From CAIWHR01 sp040007035 (lineage in GTDB: Bacteria > Pseudomonadota > Gammaproteobacteria > Burkholderiales > Casimicrobiaceae): 64,000 nucleotides of DNA. The notes beneath the pieces are model-generated. The model worked only from the letters and a program-made list of their open reading frames with translations. It did not search any database and had not been told where the DNA came from. Of this stretch, positions 37,081-46,106 are shown in pieces. The first letter of the stretch is position 1, and every line of letters starts with the position of its first letter. The DNA is taken from assembly GCA_040007035.1 (NCBI GenBank), contig JBDTVU010000003.1:1-64000 (forward strand), in the 5' to 3' direction. The position numbers and the translations under genes were made by a program.

Positions 37081-37094
37081 TTGCGATAGCTCAA
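37081..37094 (-). promoter_or_regulatory. Weak Fnr-like box before the nfn-nifJ operon
   Basis: TTGCG-ATAG-CTCAA keeps only part of the consensus. Its centre lies about 41 bp before a start that could follow a GAAGAT -10-like element at 37053-37058. The rest of the 430-bp gap 36974-37403 holds the porB promoter and its Fnr box; no gene is seen in it. Confidence 0.3.
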
Positions 37095-37257
37095 AGTCGG
37101 TCGCCGCCGCGGGACGGAGCGGCCTGCTTCCTTGCGGCGGCGCAACGTCGCGCGGCGATCGCCGCCAGAGACAACGCGCTAGATGGGGTTTTCGGCGTGG
37201 GGTTCGGCGGACCGCCGACGGTTTTGTTGCGGCGCCATTCGCGACGCCCCGGGTGGG

Positions 37258-37271
37258 TTGATTCAGATCAA
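37258..37271 (+). promoter_or_regulatory. Perfect Fnr box before porB
   Basis: TTGAT-TCAG-ATCAA, identical to the consensus Fnr half-sites. The centre is 139 bp before the porB ATG and about 290 bp before the divergent nfn ATG. On the plus strand a CAAGAT -10-like element (37293-37298) is at roughly the class II distance. It may drive the porB-maeA-nqr run. Confidence 0.7.
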
Positions 37272-37403
37272 TGGCTTACCGACGCATCGGCGCAAGATGC
37301 GCGGAAGCAACGGAGCATGCGTGCCGTGAGCCTCCGCATGCTTTCTCTGGAGGTCGAGTGCGCAGGCAAGGCGGGTGGTCGCAGCGGACCGTAAGAGAAA
37401 TTC

Positions 37404-38348
37404 ATGGAACCACCGTTCAAGTTCTGCCGGGCAGGAGCCTTCATCGCCGGCCAACGGCCGCCCGTCGAGAACAAGCGTTCGGAAAAGGCGGCTGCGGCGC
37501 TCGCGCAAGAGTCCCGGCGCCGCGCGTGCGAGGGTTGCGGTGCGGCACTCGCGGCTCGCGGCGTCGTCGGGGCCGCGCTGCGCGCGACCGGCGACCGCGC
37601 GATCGTCGTCGACGCCACCGGGTGTCTCGAGGTCTCGTCCGCATCCGGCCCCGGCACGCCACCGTCGATTCCCGCGATTCGTTCGCTCGCCGGCAATGCC
37701 GCGGCGGTCGCCTCCGGCGTCGTCGCCGGCTTCCGCGCCAAGGGTCGTGCCGACGTGCGGGTGATCGCGCAAGGTGCCAGCGGCGGCATCGGCTTCGGCA
37801 TCTTCTCGGGCATGTTCGACCGCGACGACGACGTCCTCTACGTCTGCTACGACAGCGCGGCGTACATGAATGCGTGCGTTGCGCGCCCGGGCCTGGCGAC
37901 GGCGGTCGGGGCCGGGCCGCGCGACCTCGCCGGCCACGGCAGATGCCTGCCGCTGATCGCGTTGGCGCACGGCATCCCCTACGTCGCGACGGCGAGCGTC
38001 GCCGACCTCGGGGACCTCGAGCGCAAGGTGGCGCGCGCGATGGGCCTCAAGGGCGCGCGCTACCTCCACGTCCACGTCCCGTGCCCGCTCGGCTGCGACA
38101 CGGCCGCCGAGGATGCCGTCCGCACCGCGCGGCTCGCCGTCGAGTCCGGCCTGTTTCCGCTGTTCGAGGCCGAGCACGGCGAAATCACGGCGCGCACCCG
38201 ACTCGACCGCAAACGGCCGGTCGCCGAGTGCTTCGAATCGCAACGTCGCCGCGCCGGCCCGTCCGGCGCGACGCCCGACGCCGCGCGCCTCGCGGCGATC
38301 CAGGCGGTCGCCGACCGCAACATTGCACGCTTCGGCCTGCTCGACTGA
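37404..38348 (+). CDS. porB: 2-oxoacid:ferredoxin oxidoreductase beta subunit, altered TPP site
   Basis: 314 aa. PorB family blocks are clear: RACEGCGAALAARGV (Cys42 and Cys45 of the cluster), DATGCLEVSS, LYVCYDSAAYMN, a HVHVPCPLGC segment and ARLAVESGLFPLFEAE. The thiamine diphosphate/Mg motif is abnormal: where the family has G-D-G this protein has AQGASGG with Gln123 at the Asp position, and YDN is YDS (Ser151), 28 residues later as expected. The cluster cysteines remain. It lies 8.5 kb from porA and 70 bp before maeA. Either it is catalytically altered, or it carries electrons or a different ligand. Confidence 0.85.
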   Translation: MEPPFKFCRAGAFIAGQRPPVENKRSEKAAAALAQESRRRACEGCGAALAARGVVGAALRATGDRAIVVDATGCLEVSSASGPGTPPSIPAIRSLAGNAAAVASGVVAGFRAKGRADVRVIAQGASGGIGFGIFSGMFDRDDDVLYVCYDSAAYMNACVARPGLATAVGAGPRDLAGHGRCLPLIALAHGIPYVATASVADLGDLERKVARAMGLKGARYLHVHVPCPLGCDTAAEDAVRTARLAVESGLFPLFEAEHGEITARTRLDRKRPVAECFESQRRRAGPSGATPDAARLAAIQAVADRNIARFGLLD

Positions 38349-38418
38349 ACGCACCCCGCAAAAACCCATGTCGTCCGCGCGCGCATTCGGTGCCGGGCGT
38401 CCCCGACAGGTGATTTCC

Positions 38419-40083
38419 ATGATCGTAACCAGTCCCGACCGCAACGGCGGCGTTCCCGCGTGGTTTCCGCGCGGCCTCGCGCTGCTGCACGACCCGACGC
38501 TCAACAAGGGCACGGCGTTCACCGCGGCCGAACGGGATGCGCTCGGCATCCGCGGCCTCCTTCCGCCGCACGTCTGCTCGCAGGAGGAGCAGGTCGCACG
38601 GGTTCTCGAGAACTTCCGGCGCAAGGCCGATCCTCTCGAAAAGTACATCAACCTGAACGCGCTGCACGACCGCAACGAGGCGCTGTTCTTCCGCATCGTC
38701 ATCGACAACCCCGACGAGATGATGCCGATCATCTACACGCCGACGGTCGGCCTCGCCTGCCAGCAGTTCGGCCACATCTTCCAGCGGCCGCGCGGGCTGT
38801 TTGTCAGCGCCAACGACCGCGGCCGGATCGCCAGCGTGCTGCGCAACTGGCCGCACCGCGACGTCGCCATGATCGTCGTCACCGACGGCGAGCGGATCCT
38901 CGGCCTGGGCGACCTCGGTGCCAACGGCATGGGAATCCCGGTCGGCAAGCTCGCGCTGTACACCGCCTGCGCCGGCGTCCACCCGACGCAATGCCTGCCG
39001 GTGCTGCTCGACGTCGGCACCAACAACGCCGCATTGCGGCAGGACCCGCTGTACCTCGGCGTCCAGCAGCCGCGGCAGGCCGGCGCTGCGTTCGACGAGC
39101 TGGTCGAGGAATTCGTCATGGCAGCGCAGGAGGTCTTCCCGGGCGTCATCGTCCAGTTCGAGGATTTTGCCAACCACAACGCGTTCCGGCTGCTGAAGAA
39201 ATACCGCGACCGCGTTCCCTCGTTCAACGACGACATCCAGGGCACCGCGGCGGTCGCGCTCGCCGGCATGCTGTCGGCGCTGCGCGTCACCGGCGGCAAG
39301 CTCACCGACCAGAAGCTGTTGTTCATGGGCGCGGGCGAAGCCGCGACCGGCATCGCCGACCTCGCCGTCACGGCGATGGTCGGGCAGGGCGTGCCGGAGG
39401 CCGAGGCGCGGCAGCACTGCTGGCTCGTCGACTCGAAGGGGCTCGTTGTCAAGAGCCGCACCGACCTTGCCGAGCACAAGCGGCCGTACGCGCACGAGCA
39501 CGCGCCGCTCGGCGATTTCCTCGCCGCGGTCAAGGCGATCAAACCGACGGCGATCATCGGCGTCGCCGCCACCGCCGGCACGTTCACCCGCGAGGTGATC
39601 GAGGAGATGACGCGGTTGAACGCACGGCCGATCGTGTTCGCGCTGTCGAACCCGACATCGAAATCGGAGTGCACGGCGGCGCAGGCGTACGAGTGGAGCG
39701 GCGGCCGCGCGCTGTTCGCGAGCGGCAGCCCGTTCGACCCGGTGACGATCGGCGGCCGGACGTTCGTCCCGCGGCAGGGCAACAACTCGTACATCTTCCC
39801 GGGCGTCGGCCTCGGGGCGATCGCCACCCGTGCGACGCGCGTCACCGACGAAATGTTCATGGCGGCGGTGCATGCGCTCGCCGACCAGGTGTCGGCGGCG
39901 GATCTCGCGCAGGGAAGCCTCTATCCGCCGCTGGCGCGCGTGCGCGACGTCTCGGCGCACATTGCAACCGCCGTCGCCCACGTCGCTTTCGAGCGGGGCT
40001 ACGCGACGGTGCCGAAACCCGCCGATCTCGGCGCATACGTGCGCGCCCGGATGTACGAACCGCGCTACGCAAATTACGCCTGA
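38419..40083 (+). CDS. maeA: NAD-dependent malic enzyme (oxaloacetate-decarboxylating)
   Basis: 554 aa, the long (SfcA/MaeA) form. Converts malate to pyruvate, CO2 and NADH. Signatures: PIIYTPTVGLACQQFGH, the GLGDLGANGMGIPVGKLALY block, FEDFANHNAFRLLKKYR with catalytic Lys, the FNDDIQGTAAVALAG motif and the dinucleotide fold LLFMGAGEAATGIA. AGGTGA lies 6 nt before the ATG at 38419. It is 70 bp after porB and 80 bp before nqrA, so plausibly in one transcript. It would make pyruvate for NifJ and NADH for Nqr. Confidence 0.95.
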   Translation: MIVTSPDRNGGVPAWFPRGLALLHDPTLNKGTAFTAAERDALGIRGLLPPHVCSQEEQVARVLENFRRKADPLEKYINLNALHDRNEALFFRIVIDNPDEMMPIIYTPTVGLACQQFGHIFQRPRGLFVSANDRGRIASVLRNWPHRDVAMIVVTDGERILGLGDLGANGMGIPVGKLALYTACAGVHPTQCLPVLLDVGTNNAALRQDPLYLGVQQPRQAGAAFDELVEEFVMAAQEVFPGVIVQFEDFANHNAFRLLKKYRDRVPSFNDDIQGTAAVALAGMLSALRVTGGKLTDQKLLFMGAGEAATGIADLAVTAMVGQGVPEAEARQHCWLVDSKGLVVKSRTDLAEHKRPYAHEHAPLGDFLAAVKAIKPTAIIGVAATAGTFTREVIEEMTRLNARPIVFALSNPTSKSECTAAQAYEWSGGRALFASGSPFDPVTIGGRTFVPRQGNNSYIFPGVGLGAIATRATRVTDEMFMAAVHALADQVSAADLAQGSLYPPLARVRDVSAHIATAVAHVAFERGYATVPKPADLGAYVRARMYEPRYANYA

Positions 40084-40163
40084 CCGTCAGGCGCAACGGC
40101 CGGCACGCGCGCCGCTGCCGGGCGCAGAATGGGCGTGTCGCCAGCGCGCAAGGAGCCAACGGA

Positions 40164-41531
40164 GTGCCGGTCCACCGCACGAAAAAAGGCCTCGACATCC
40201 CGCTGGCGGGTGAGCCGGTGCAGGCGCTCGTGCCGGCGGCGCACGCCGCGCGCGTCGCCATCGTCGGCGCCGATTTCGCGGGACTCCGGCCGGCATTTTC
40301 CGTCCAGCCCGGCGACCGCGTGCGGCGGGGGCAATCGCTGTTCGAGGACCGACGGATTCCCGGCGTCTGCTACACGGCGCCGACCGCCGGCACGGTGGCG
40401 GCAATCCATCGCGGCGAGATGCGCGCCTTCCAATCGCTGGTCATCGACGTCGCCGACGACGACGGTCCGGACGCGCAGATCGCGTTCGCCGCGTACGCCG
40501 GCCGCGCGCCGGCCGCGCTGGACGGCGATTCGGTGCGCGCGTTGCTGGTCGAATCGGGGCTGTGGATCGCGTTCAGGACGCGGCCGTTCGGCAAGGTACC
40601 GGCGCCGACGTCCGTTCCGCATGCGATCTTCGTTACCGCGATCGACACCCGGCCGCACGCGCCGTCGGTCGCGGTCGCGATCAAAGGTCGTGAATCGGAT
40701 TTCGAGGCAGGGCTCGTCGCCGTCGCCAAGCTCACGCCGGGCCGGACGTACCTCTGCACCGCCGAGGGCGCGGGCCTTCACGCGCCGGCCGGCACCAACA
40801 TCGCTGTCGAGGAATTCGCCGGCCCGCATCCCGCCGGAACACCGGGGCTGCACATCCACGTGCTCGATCCGGTCGACCACGGCAGGACGGTCTGGCACAT
40901 CGGCTATCAGGACGTGGCGGCGATCGGCCGGCTGGTCACGACAGGCAAGCTCGACGTCGAGCGTGTCGTCTCGCTGGCCGGGCCCGGCGTCGAACGTCCC
41001 CGGCTGCTGCGGACGCGGCTCGGCGCATCGCTCGGCGCGCTGACAAGCGGCGAGCTGAAGGCAGGCGAGCAGCGCGTGATCTCCGGCTCCGCGCTCGACG
41101 GCCGCGCCGCCGCCGGCGATGTCCATGGCTATCTCGGTCGCTACCACGTTCAGGTCGCCGTCGTGCCCGAGGGCCGCGACCGCGAGCTGTTCGGCTGGAT
41201 CGCGCCGGGCCGCGACAAGTTCTCGCTGTGGGGCGTCACGCTGGGCGCATTCGCGAAGCGACGCAAGCTGCCGCTGACGACGACGACCAACGGCGGCCGG
41301 CGGGCGATGGTGCCGATCGGCGCCTACGAGCGTGTGATGCCGCTCGATCTGATGCCGACGTTCCTGCTGCGCGCGCTCCTGACCGGCGACGCCGAGCGCG
41401 CCGAAGTCCTCGGCTGCCTCGAGCTCGACGAGGAAGACCTGGCGCTGTGCACGTTCGTCTGTCCGGGCAAGATGGAGTACGGGCCGCTCCTGCGGACGAT
41501 GCTTGCGCGCATCGAGAAAGAGAGCATTTAG
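40164..41531 (+). CDS. nqrA: Na+-translocating NADH:quinone reductase subunit A
   Basis: 455 aa. Peripheral cytoplasmic subunit of the sodium-pumping Nqr complex. The family opening KKGLDIPLAGEP is 9 residues after a GTG at 40164 preceded by AAGGAG, so GTG is taken as the start; the frame runs much further upstream without homology. Later blocks include RPAFSVQPGDRVRRGQSLFEDRRIPGV and TAPTAGTVAAIHRGEMR. The stop overlaps the nqrB start (TAGTG). First of six nqr genes in standard order. Confidence 0.95.
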   Translation: MPVHRTKKGLDIPLAGEPVQALVPAAHAARVAIVGADFAGLRPAFSVQPGDRVRRGQSLFEDRRIPGVCYTAPTAGTVAAIHRGEMRAFQSLVIDVADDDGPDAQIAFAAYAGRAPAALDGDSVRALLVESGLWIAFRTRPFGKVPAPTSVPHAIFVTAIDTRPHAPSVAVAIKGRESDFEAGLVAVAKLTPGRTYLCTAEGAGLHAPAGTNIAVEEFAGPHPAGTPGLHIHVLDPVDHGRTVWHIGYQDVAAIGRLVTTGKLDVERVVSLAGPGVERPRLLRTRLGASLGALTSGELKAGEQRVISGSALDGRAAAGDVHGYLGRYHVQVAVVPEGRDRELFGWIAPGRDKFSLWGVTLGAFAKRRKLPLTTTTNGGRRAMVPIGAYERVMPLDLMPTFLLRALLTGDAERAEVLGCLELDEEDLALCTFVCPGKMEYGPLLRTMLARIEKESI

Positions 41532-42760
41532 TGGGACTCCGTCCGCTCCTCGACCGCTTCGGCCGCCACTTCGAGCGCGGCGGCCGGCTGGAGAAGCTCT
41601 ATCCGCTGTGGGAAGCGGCGGACACGTTCTTCTACACGCCGGCCAGCGTGACGAAGTCCGGCGCGCACGTGCGCGACGCGCTCGACCTGAAGCGGATGAT
41701 GATGCTGGTCGTCATCGCCGCGCTGCCCTGCGTGTACATGGCGATGTGGAACACCGGGCTGCAGGCGAACCTCGCGCTCGATCCGGCGAAGGCCGCCGGG
41801 CTCATCGGCTGGCGCCATGACGTCATCCGCTGGCTGGGGGTCGGCTATTCGGCGCAGAGCTGGACCGCGTGCGTGATCCACGGCGCGCTGTACTTCCTGC
41901 CGCTTTACGTACTGACGATGGTCGTCGGGCTGTCGTGGGAAGTGTTGTTCGCCGTCGTGCGCAAGCTCGAGGTCAACGAGGGCTTCTTCGTCACCGGTCT
42001 CTTGTTCCCGCTGATCCTGCCGCCGACCACACCGCTGTGGCAGGCGGCGCTCGGCATCAGCTTCGGCGTGGTGCTGGCGAAGGAAGTGTTCGGCGGCACC
42101 GGGATGAACTTCGTCAACCCGGCGCTCGCCGCGCGCGCGTTCCTGTTCTTCGCGTACCCGGCCGAGATCTCCGGCGACGCGGTGTGGACGGCAATCCCGC
42201 CCTCGCTCGCGGTCGACGGCTTTTCCGGCGCGACGGTGCTGGGCCAGATGCGCGCGATGACGGGCCCGTTCGCCGGAGCGCACCTCGACTGGATGCGCGC
42301 GTTCGTCGGCGTCGAGCCCGGCTCGATGGGCGAGACCTCCGCGCTCGCCTGCCTCGTCGGCGCCGTCGTGCTGATCGGCACCGGCATCGGCTCGTGGCGG
42401 ACGATGGCGGGCGTGACGCTGGGCACGATCGCGATGGCCACGCTGCTCAACGCGATCGGCTCGACGACGAACCCGTGGTTCGGCGTGCCGTTCTGGTGGC
42501 ACATGGTCGCCGGCGGCTGGGCGTTCGGCACGGTGTTCATGGCCACCGACCCCGTCACCTCGCCGTTCTCCGAGCGCGGCAAGTGGATCTACGGCCTGCT
42601 GATCGGCGCGCTGGTGGTGTTCATCCGGGTGACGAACCCCGCCTACCCCGAGTGCATGATGCTGGTGATCCTGTTCATGAACGTCGTTGCGCCGGTCATC
42701 GACTACGCGCTGGTGAAGGCCAACATCGCCCGCAGGACGAAACGCCGTGCCCCGGACTGA
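41531..42760 (+). CDS. nqrB: Na+-translocating NADH:quinone reductase subunit B
   Basis: 409 aa with about ten membrane helices. Main ion-channel subunit. It starts with GTG at 41531, overlapping the nqrA stop. The covalent FMN site is present as SGAT with Thr235, one position from the residue used in Vibrio, inside DGFSGATVLGQM. The N-terminal amphipathic region (WEAADTFFYTPASVT) and GGTGMNFVNPALAARAFLFFAYP are family blocks. Flavin is attached by the ApbE encoded downstream. Confidence 0.95.
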   Translation: MGLRPLLDRFGRHFERGGRLEKLYPLWEAADTFFYTPASVTKSGAHVRDALDLKRMMMLVVIAALPCVYMAMWNTGLQANLALDPAKAAGLIGWRHDVIRWLGVGYSAQSWTACVIHGALYFLPLYVLTMVVGLSWEVLFAVVRKLEVNEGFFVTGLLFPLILPPTTPLWQAALGISFGVVLAKEVFGGTGMNFVNPALAARAFLFFAYPAEISGDAVWTAIPPSLAVDGFSGATVLGQMRAMTGPFAGAHLDWMRAFVGVEPGSMGETSALACLVGAVVLIGTGIGSWRTMAGVTLGTIAMATLLNAIGSTTNPWFGVPFWWHMVAGGWAFGTVFMATDPVTSPFSERGKWIYGLLIGALVVFIRVTNPAYPECMMLVILFMNVVAPVIDYALVKANIARRTKRRAPD

Positions 42761-43538
42761 CACCACCCGCTACACGTTCCTGTTCGCGACGGCCATCTGC
42801 GTCGCCTGCGCGCTGCTGATCGCCGTCTCGGCGGTCGGCCTCCATTCGCGGCAGGAAGCGAACGCGCTCCTCTACCGGCAGAAGAACGTGCTGCTGGCGG
42901 CGGGGCTCGCCGGTCCCGACGAGGATCTGTCCGAACGCGAAATCCTGAAACGGTTCGACGAGCGCATCGGCGTGCGCCTTGTCGATCTCGCGACCGGCGC
43001 GCTCGTTCCCGAGGGACGGCAGGACGCGAAGTCCTACGACCAGCGGAAAGCGCGCAACGACCCCGCGCAAAGCCGCGCGGCGCCGGCCAACCCGGCGCTC
43101 GTCTCGCGCCTGCCCCATCTCGCGACCGTGTATCTGGTGAACAAGGACGGCCGCGTCGAGCAGGTCGTGCTGCCGATCGAGGGCATGGGGATGTGGGGAA
43201 CGCTCTACGGCTTCATCGCGCTCGGCCGCGACGGCAACACGGTCCGCGGCCTCACGTTCTACGAGCAGAAGGAGACGCCGGGACTCGGCGGCGAGATCGG
43301 CAATCCGCGCTGGCAGGCGCTGTGGCTCGGCCGCAAGGTGTACGACGCGAACTGGGAGCCGGCGCTCGCCGTCATCAAGGGCACCGCCGGCAAGCCTGAC
43401 GTCGACCCGAACCGGATCGACGGCCTGTCGGGCGCGACCATCACCAGCAACGGCGTGTCGCGGCTGATGAAGTTCTGGATGTCGCAGGACGGCTGGGCAC
43501 CGTTCCTGCGACAATTGCGCGAAGGGAAGGCGGGATGA
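42747..43538 (+). CDS. nqrC: Na+-translocating NADH:quinone reductase subunit C
   Basis: 263 aa. One N-terminal membrane helix (about 10-30) and a periplasmic FMN domain with the flavin attachment motif DGLSGATITSNG, Thr231. GTG start, overlapping nqrB by 14 nt. The GFIALGRDGNTVRGLTFYEQKETPGLGGEI block is a clear family mark. Electron route is NqrF, NqrD/E, NqrC, NqrB, quinone. Confidence 0.95.
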   Translation: MPRTDTTRYTFLFATAICVACALLIAVSAVGLHSRQEANALLYRQKNVLLAAGLAGPDEDLSEREILKRFDERIGVRLVDLATGALVPEGRQDAKSYDQRKARNDPAQSRAAPANPALVSRLPHLATVYLVNKDGRVEQVVLPIEGMGMWGTLYGFIALGRDGNTVRGLTFYEQKETPGLGGEIGNPRWQALWLGRKVYDANWEPALAVIKGTAGKPDVDPNRIDGLSGATITSNGVSRLMKFWMSQDGWAPFLRQLREGKAG

Positions 43539-44179
43539 GCGCGATCGACGCAGTCTTCGGCAGGGACCTCCGGCGCACGCTCGTCGCACCGATCGTCGCC
43601 AACAACCCGATCGGCGTGCAGGTGCTCGGCATCTGCTCGGCGCTGGCGGTGACGACGCGGATGGACAAGGCGCTGGTGATGGGGATCGGCGTGATCCTGG
43701 TCGCCGCGTTCGCCAACCTCGCGGTCAGCCTGGTGCGCAACTGGACGCCGAACAACATCCGGATCATCGTCCAGCTCGCCGTGATCGCGACGCTGGTGAT
43801 CATCGTCGATCAGGTGCTGAAGGCGTACCTGTACGAGATCTCGCTCGAGCTGTCGGTGTTCGTCGGGCTGATCATCACCAACTGCATCGTCATGGGCCGC
43901 GCCGAGGGCTACGCGATGCAGAACCCGCCGTGGCAATCGTTCCTCGACGGCGTCGGCAACGGCGTCGGCTACGCGCTGGTGCTGCTGCTGGTCGCGTTCA
44001 CCCGCGAGCTGGCCGGCGCCGGCAAGGTGTTCGGCTTCGTCGTACTGCCGACCACGCCCACCGGCGGCTGGTACGTTCCGAACGGGCTGATGCTGCTCGC
44101 GCCCTCCGCGCTGTTCATCCTCGCGCTGCTGGTCTGGCTGCTGCGGACGCTCCTGCCCGGGCTGCAGGAAAAGGACTGA
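43535..44179 (+). CDS. nqrD: Na+-translocating NADH:quinone reductase subunit D
   Basis: 214 aa, six membrane helices. Start overlaps the nqrC stop (ATGA). The family block FVGLIITNCIVMGRAEGYAM contains the Cys that, with its partner in NqrE, holds the intramembrane iron site known from the Vibrio structure. The end LLPGLQEKD is typical. Confidence 0.95.
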   Translation: MSAIDAVFGRDLRRTLVAPIVANNPIGVQVLGICSALAVTTRMDKALVMGIGVILVAAFANLAVSLVRNWTPNNIRIIVQLAVIATLVIIVDQVLKAYLYEISLELSVFVGLIITNCIVMGRAEGYAMQNPPWQSFLDGVGNGVGYALVLLLVAFTRELAGAGKVFGFVVLPTTPTGGWYVPNGLMLLAPSALFILALLVWLLRTLLPGLQEKD

Positions 44180-44204
44180 CGGCGCGCCGCCGGAAGGATC
44201 GAGA

Positions 44205-44819
44205 ATGGAGCTCTACGCGAACCTGCTGATCAAGTCGATGTTCCTCGAGAACATGGCGCTCGCGTTCTTCCTCGGCATGTGCTCGTTCCTCGCCTGCTCG
44301 AAGAAGGTCGAGACGGCGCTGGGGCTGGGTGTGGCCGTCGTCTTCGTCCAGGTGCTGACGGTGCCGCTGAACCAGTTGATCCTCCACCACCTGCTCGCCG
44401 AGGGCGCGCTCGGCTGGCTGTCGCCGTCGCTGTCGAAGGTCGACCTCGGATTCCTGTCGTTCATCCTGTTCATCAGCACGATCGCGGCGGCGGTGCAGGT
44501 GGTCGAGATGGCCGTCGAGCGCTTCGCGCCGGCGCTGTACACGACGCTCGGCGTGTTCCTCCCGCTGATCGCCGTCAACTGCGTGATCCTCGCCGGCTCG
44601 TTGTTCATGCAGGAGCGCGACTACACGTTCGGCGAGAGCGTCGTCTACGCGTTCGGCTCGGGGATGGGCTGGATGATCGCGATCGTCGCAATGGCGGCGA
44701 TCCGCGAGAAGATGGCGTACTCCGACGTCCCCGCCGGGCTTCGCGGCCTCGGCATCACGTTCATGACCGCCGGGCTGATGTCGATGGCGTTCATGGTCTT
44801 CTCGGGCATCCAGCTCTAA
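44205..44819 (+). CDS. nqrE: Na+-translocating NADH:quinone reductase subunit E
   Basis: 204 aa, six membrane helices, inverted-topology partner of NqrD. The segments NMALAFFLGMCSFLACSKKVETALGLG and PLIAVNCVILAGSLFM carry the conserved Cys of the iron site. GGAAGGATC lies 6-10 nt before the ATG. 25 bp after nqrD and 14 bp before nqrF. Confidence 0.95.
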   Translation: MELYANLLIKSMFLENMALAFFLGMCSFLACSKKVETALGLGVAVVFVQVLTVPLNQLILHHLLAEGALGWLSPSLSKVDLGFLSFILFISTIAAAVQVVEMAVERFAPALYTTLGVFLPLIAVNCVILAGSLFMQERDYTFGESVVYAFGSGMGWMIAIVAMAAIREKMAYSDVPAGLRGLGITFMTAGLMSMAFMVFSGIQL

Positions 44820-44833
44820 AGCCGCGCGCGACG

Positions 44834-46057
44834 ATGAGCGAAATCCTCTCCGGCGTCGTGCTGTTCACCGTCGTCACGCTGGCGCTGGTGGCGCTGCTGC
44901 TGGTCGCCAAGCGCAAGCTGGTCGCGCACGGCGACGTCTCGATCGTCATCAACGACGATCCGGCCAGCACGCTCCGGGTGCCCGCCGGCGACACGCTGCT
45001 TGGCACGCTGGCGGCAAACAAGATCTTCATCCCGTCGGCGTGCGGCGGCAAGGGCGCCTGCGGCGTCTGCGAAGTCGTCGTCCGCGAGGGCGGCGGCGAC
45101 CTGCTGCCGACCGAGACCGGCTACATCAGCCGCGGCGACGCGAAGCGCGGCCACCGGCTCGCCTGCCAGGTCAAGGTCAAGCGCGACATGAAGATCGAGA
45201 TCGCGCCGGAGGTGTTCAACGTCCGCAAGTGGACGTGCCGCGTGGTGTCCAACCGCAACGTCGCGACGTTCATCAAGGAGCTGAAGCTGGCGCTGCCCGA
45301 GGGCGAGGAGGTGCCGTTCCGCGCCGGCGGCTACGTGCAGATCGAGTGCCCGGCGCACAGCCTCGAGTACCGCACGTTCGACATCGACGCGCAGTACCGC
45401 GCCGACTGGGACCGTTTCGACCTGTGGCGCTTCAAGTCCGCGTCGGCCACGCCGCTGGAGCGCGCGTACTCGATGGCGAACTATCCGCTGGAGAAGGGGG
45501 TCCTGCTGTTCACGATCCGGATCGCGTTCGCGCCCGGCTACCGCGAGGACATTCCGCCGGGGATCATGAGCTCGTGGATCTTCAATCTGAAGCCCGGCGA
45601 CGAGGTGACGGTGTCCGGGCCGTTCGGCGAGTTCTTCGCCCGCGAGACCGCCAGCGAGATGTGCTTCATCGGTGGCGGCGCCGGGATGGCGCCAATGCGC
45701 TCGCACATCTTCGACCAGTTCAAGCGGCTTGGCACGACGCGCAAGGCGACGTTCTGGTACGGCGCGCGCAGCCTGCGCGAGGCGTTCTACGTCGACGAGT
45801 TCGAGGCGCTCGCGCGCGACCATCCGAACTTCGAGTGGCATCTCGCGCTGTCGGAGCCGCTGCCCGAGGACAACTGGGCCGGGCCGACCGGATTCATCCA
45901 CGACGTCCTCCACAACACTTACCTGAAAGACCACCCGGCGCCGGAGGACATCGAGTACTACATGTGCGGGCCGGGCCTGATGAACAAGGCGGTGATCGCG
46001 ATGCTGCTCGATCTGGGCGTCGATCGCGAGAACATCATGCTCGACGACTTCGGCTGA
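44834..46057 (+). CDS. nqrF: Na+-translocating NADH:quinone reductase subunit F
   Basis: 407 aa. NADH-oxidising subunit: an N-terminal membrane helix, a [2Fe-2S] domain with Cys70, Cys76, Cys79 and Cys111 (the same numbering as in Vibrio NqrF), then an FNR-like FAD/NADH domain (RAYSMANYPLEKG, GGGAGMAPMRSHIFD, YYMCGPGLMNKAV). ATG at 44834. It closes the six-gene nqr core and accepts electrons from cytosolic NADH. Confidence 0.96.
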   Translation: MSEILSGVVLFTVVTLALVALLLVAKRKLVAHGDVSIVINDDPASTLRVPAGDTLLGTLAANKIFIPSACGGKGACGVCEVVVREGGGDLLPTETGYISRGDAKRGHRLACQVKVKRDMKIEIAPEVFNVRKWTCRVVSNRNVATFIKELKLALPEGEEVPFRAGGYVQIECPAHSLEYRTFDIDAQYRADWDRFDLWRFKSASATPLERAYSMANYPLEKGVLLFTIRIAFAPGYREDIPPGIMSSWIFNLKPGDEVTVSGPFGEFFARETASEMCFIGGGAGMAPMRSHIFDQFKRLGTTRKATFWYGARSLREAFYVDEFEALARDHPNFEWHLALSEPLPEDNWAGPTGFIHDVLHNTYLKDHPAPEDIEYYMCGPGLMNKAVIAMLLDLGVDRENIMLDDFG

Positions 46058-46106
46058 GCGGGCCGCGGCGGTAGCGCAGCGGCACGGACACGAGAGGAAA
46101 ACGACG

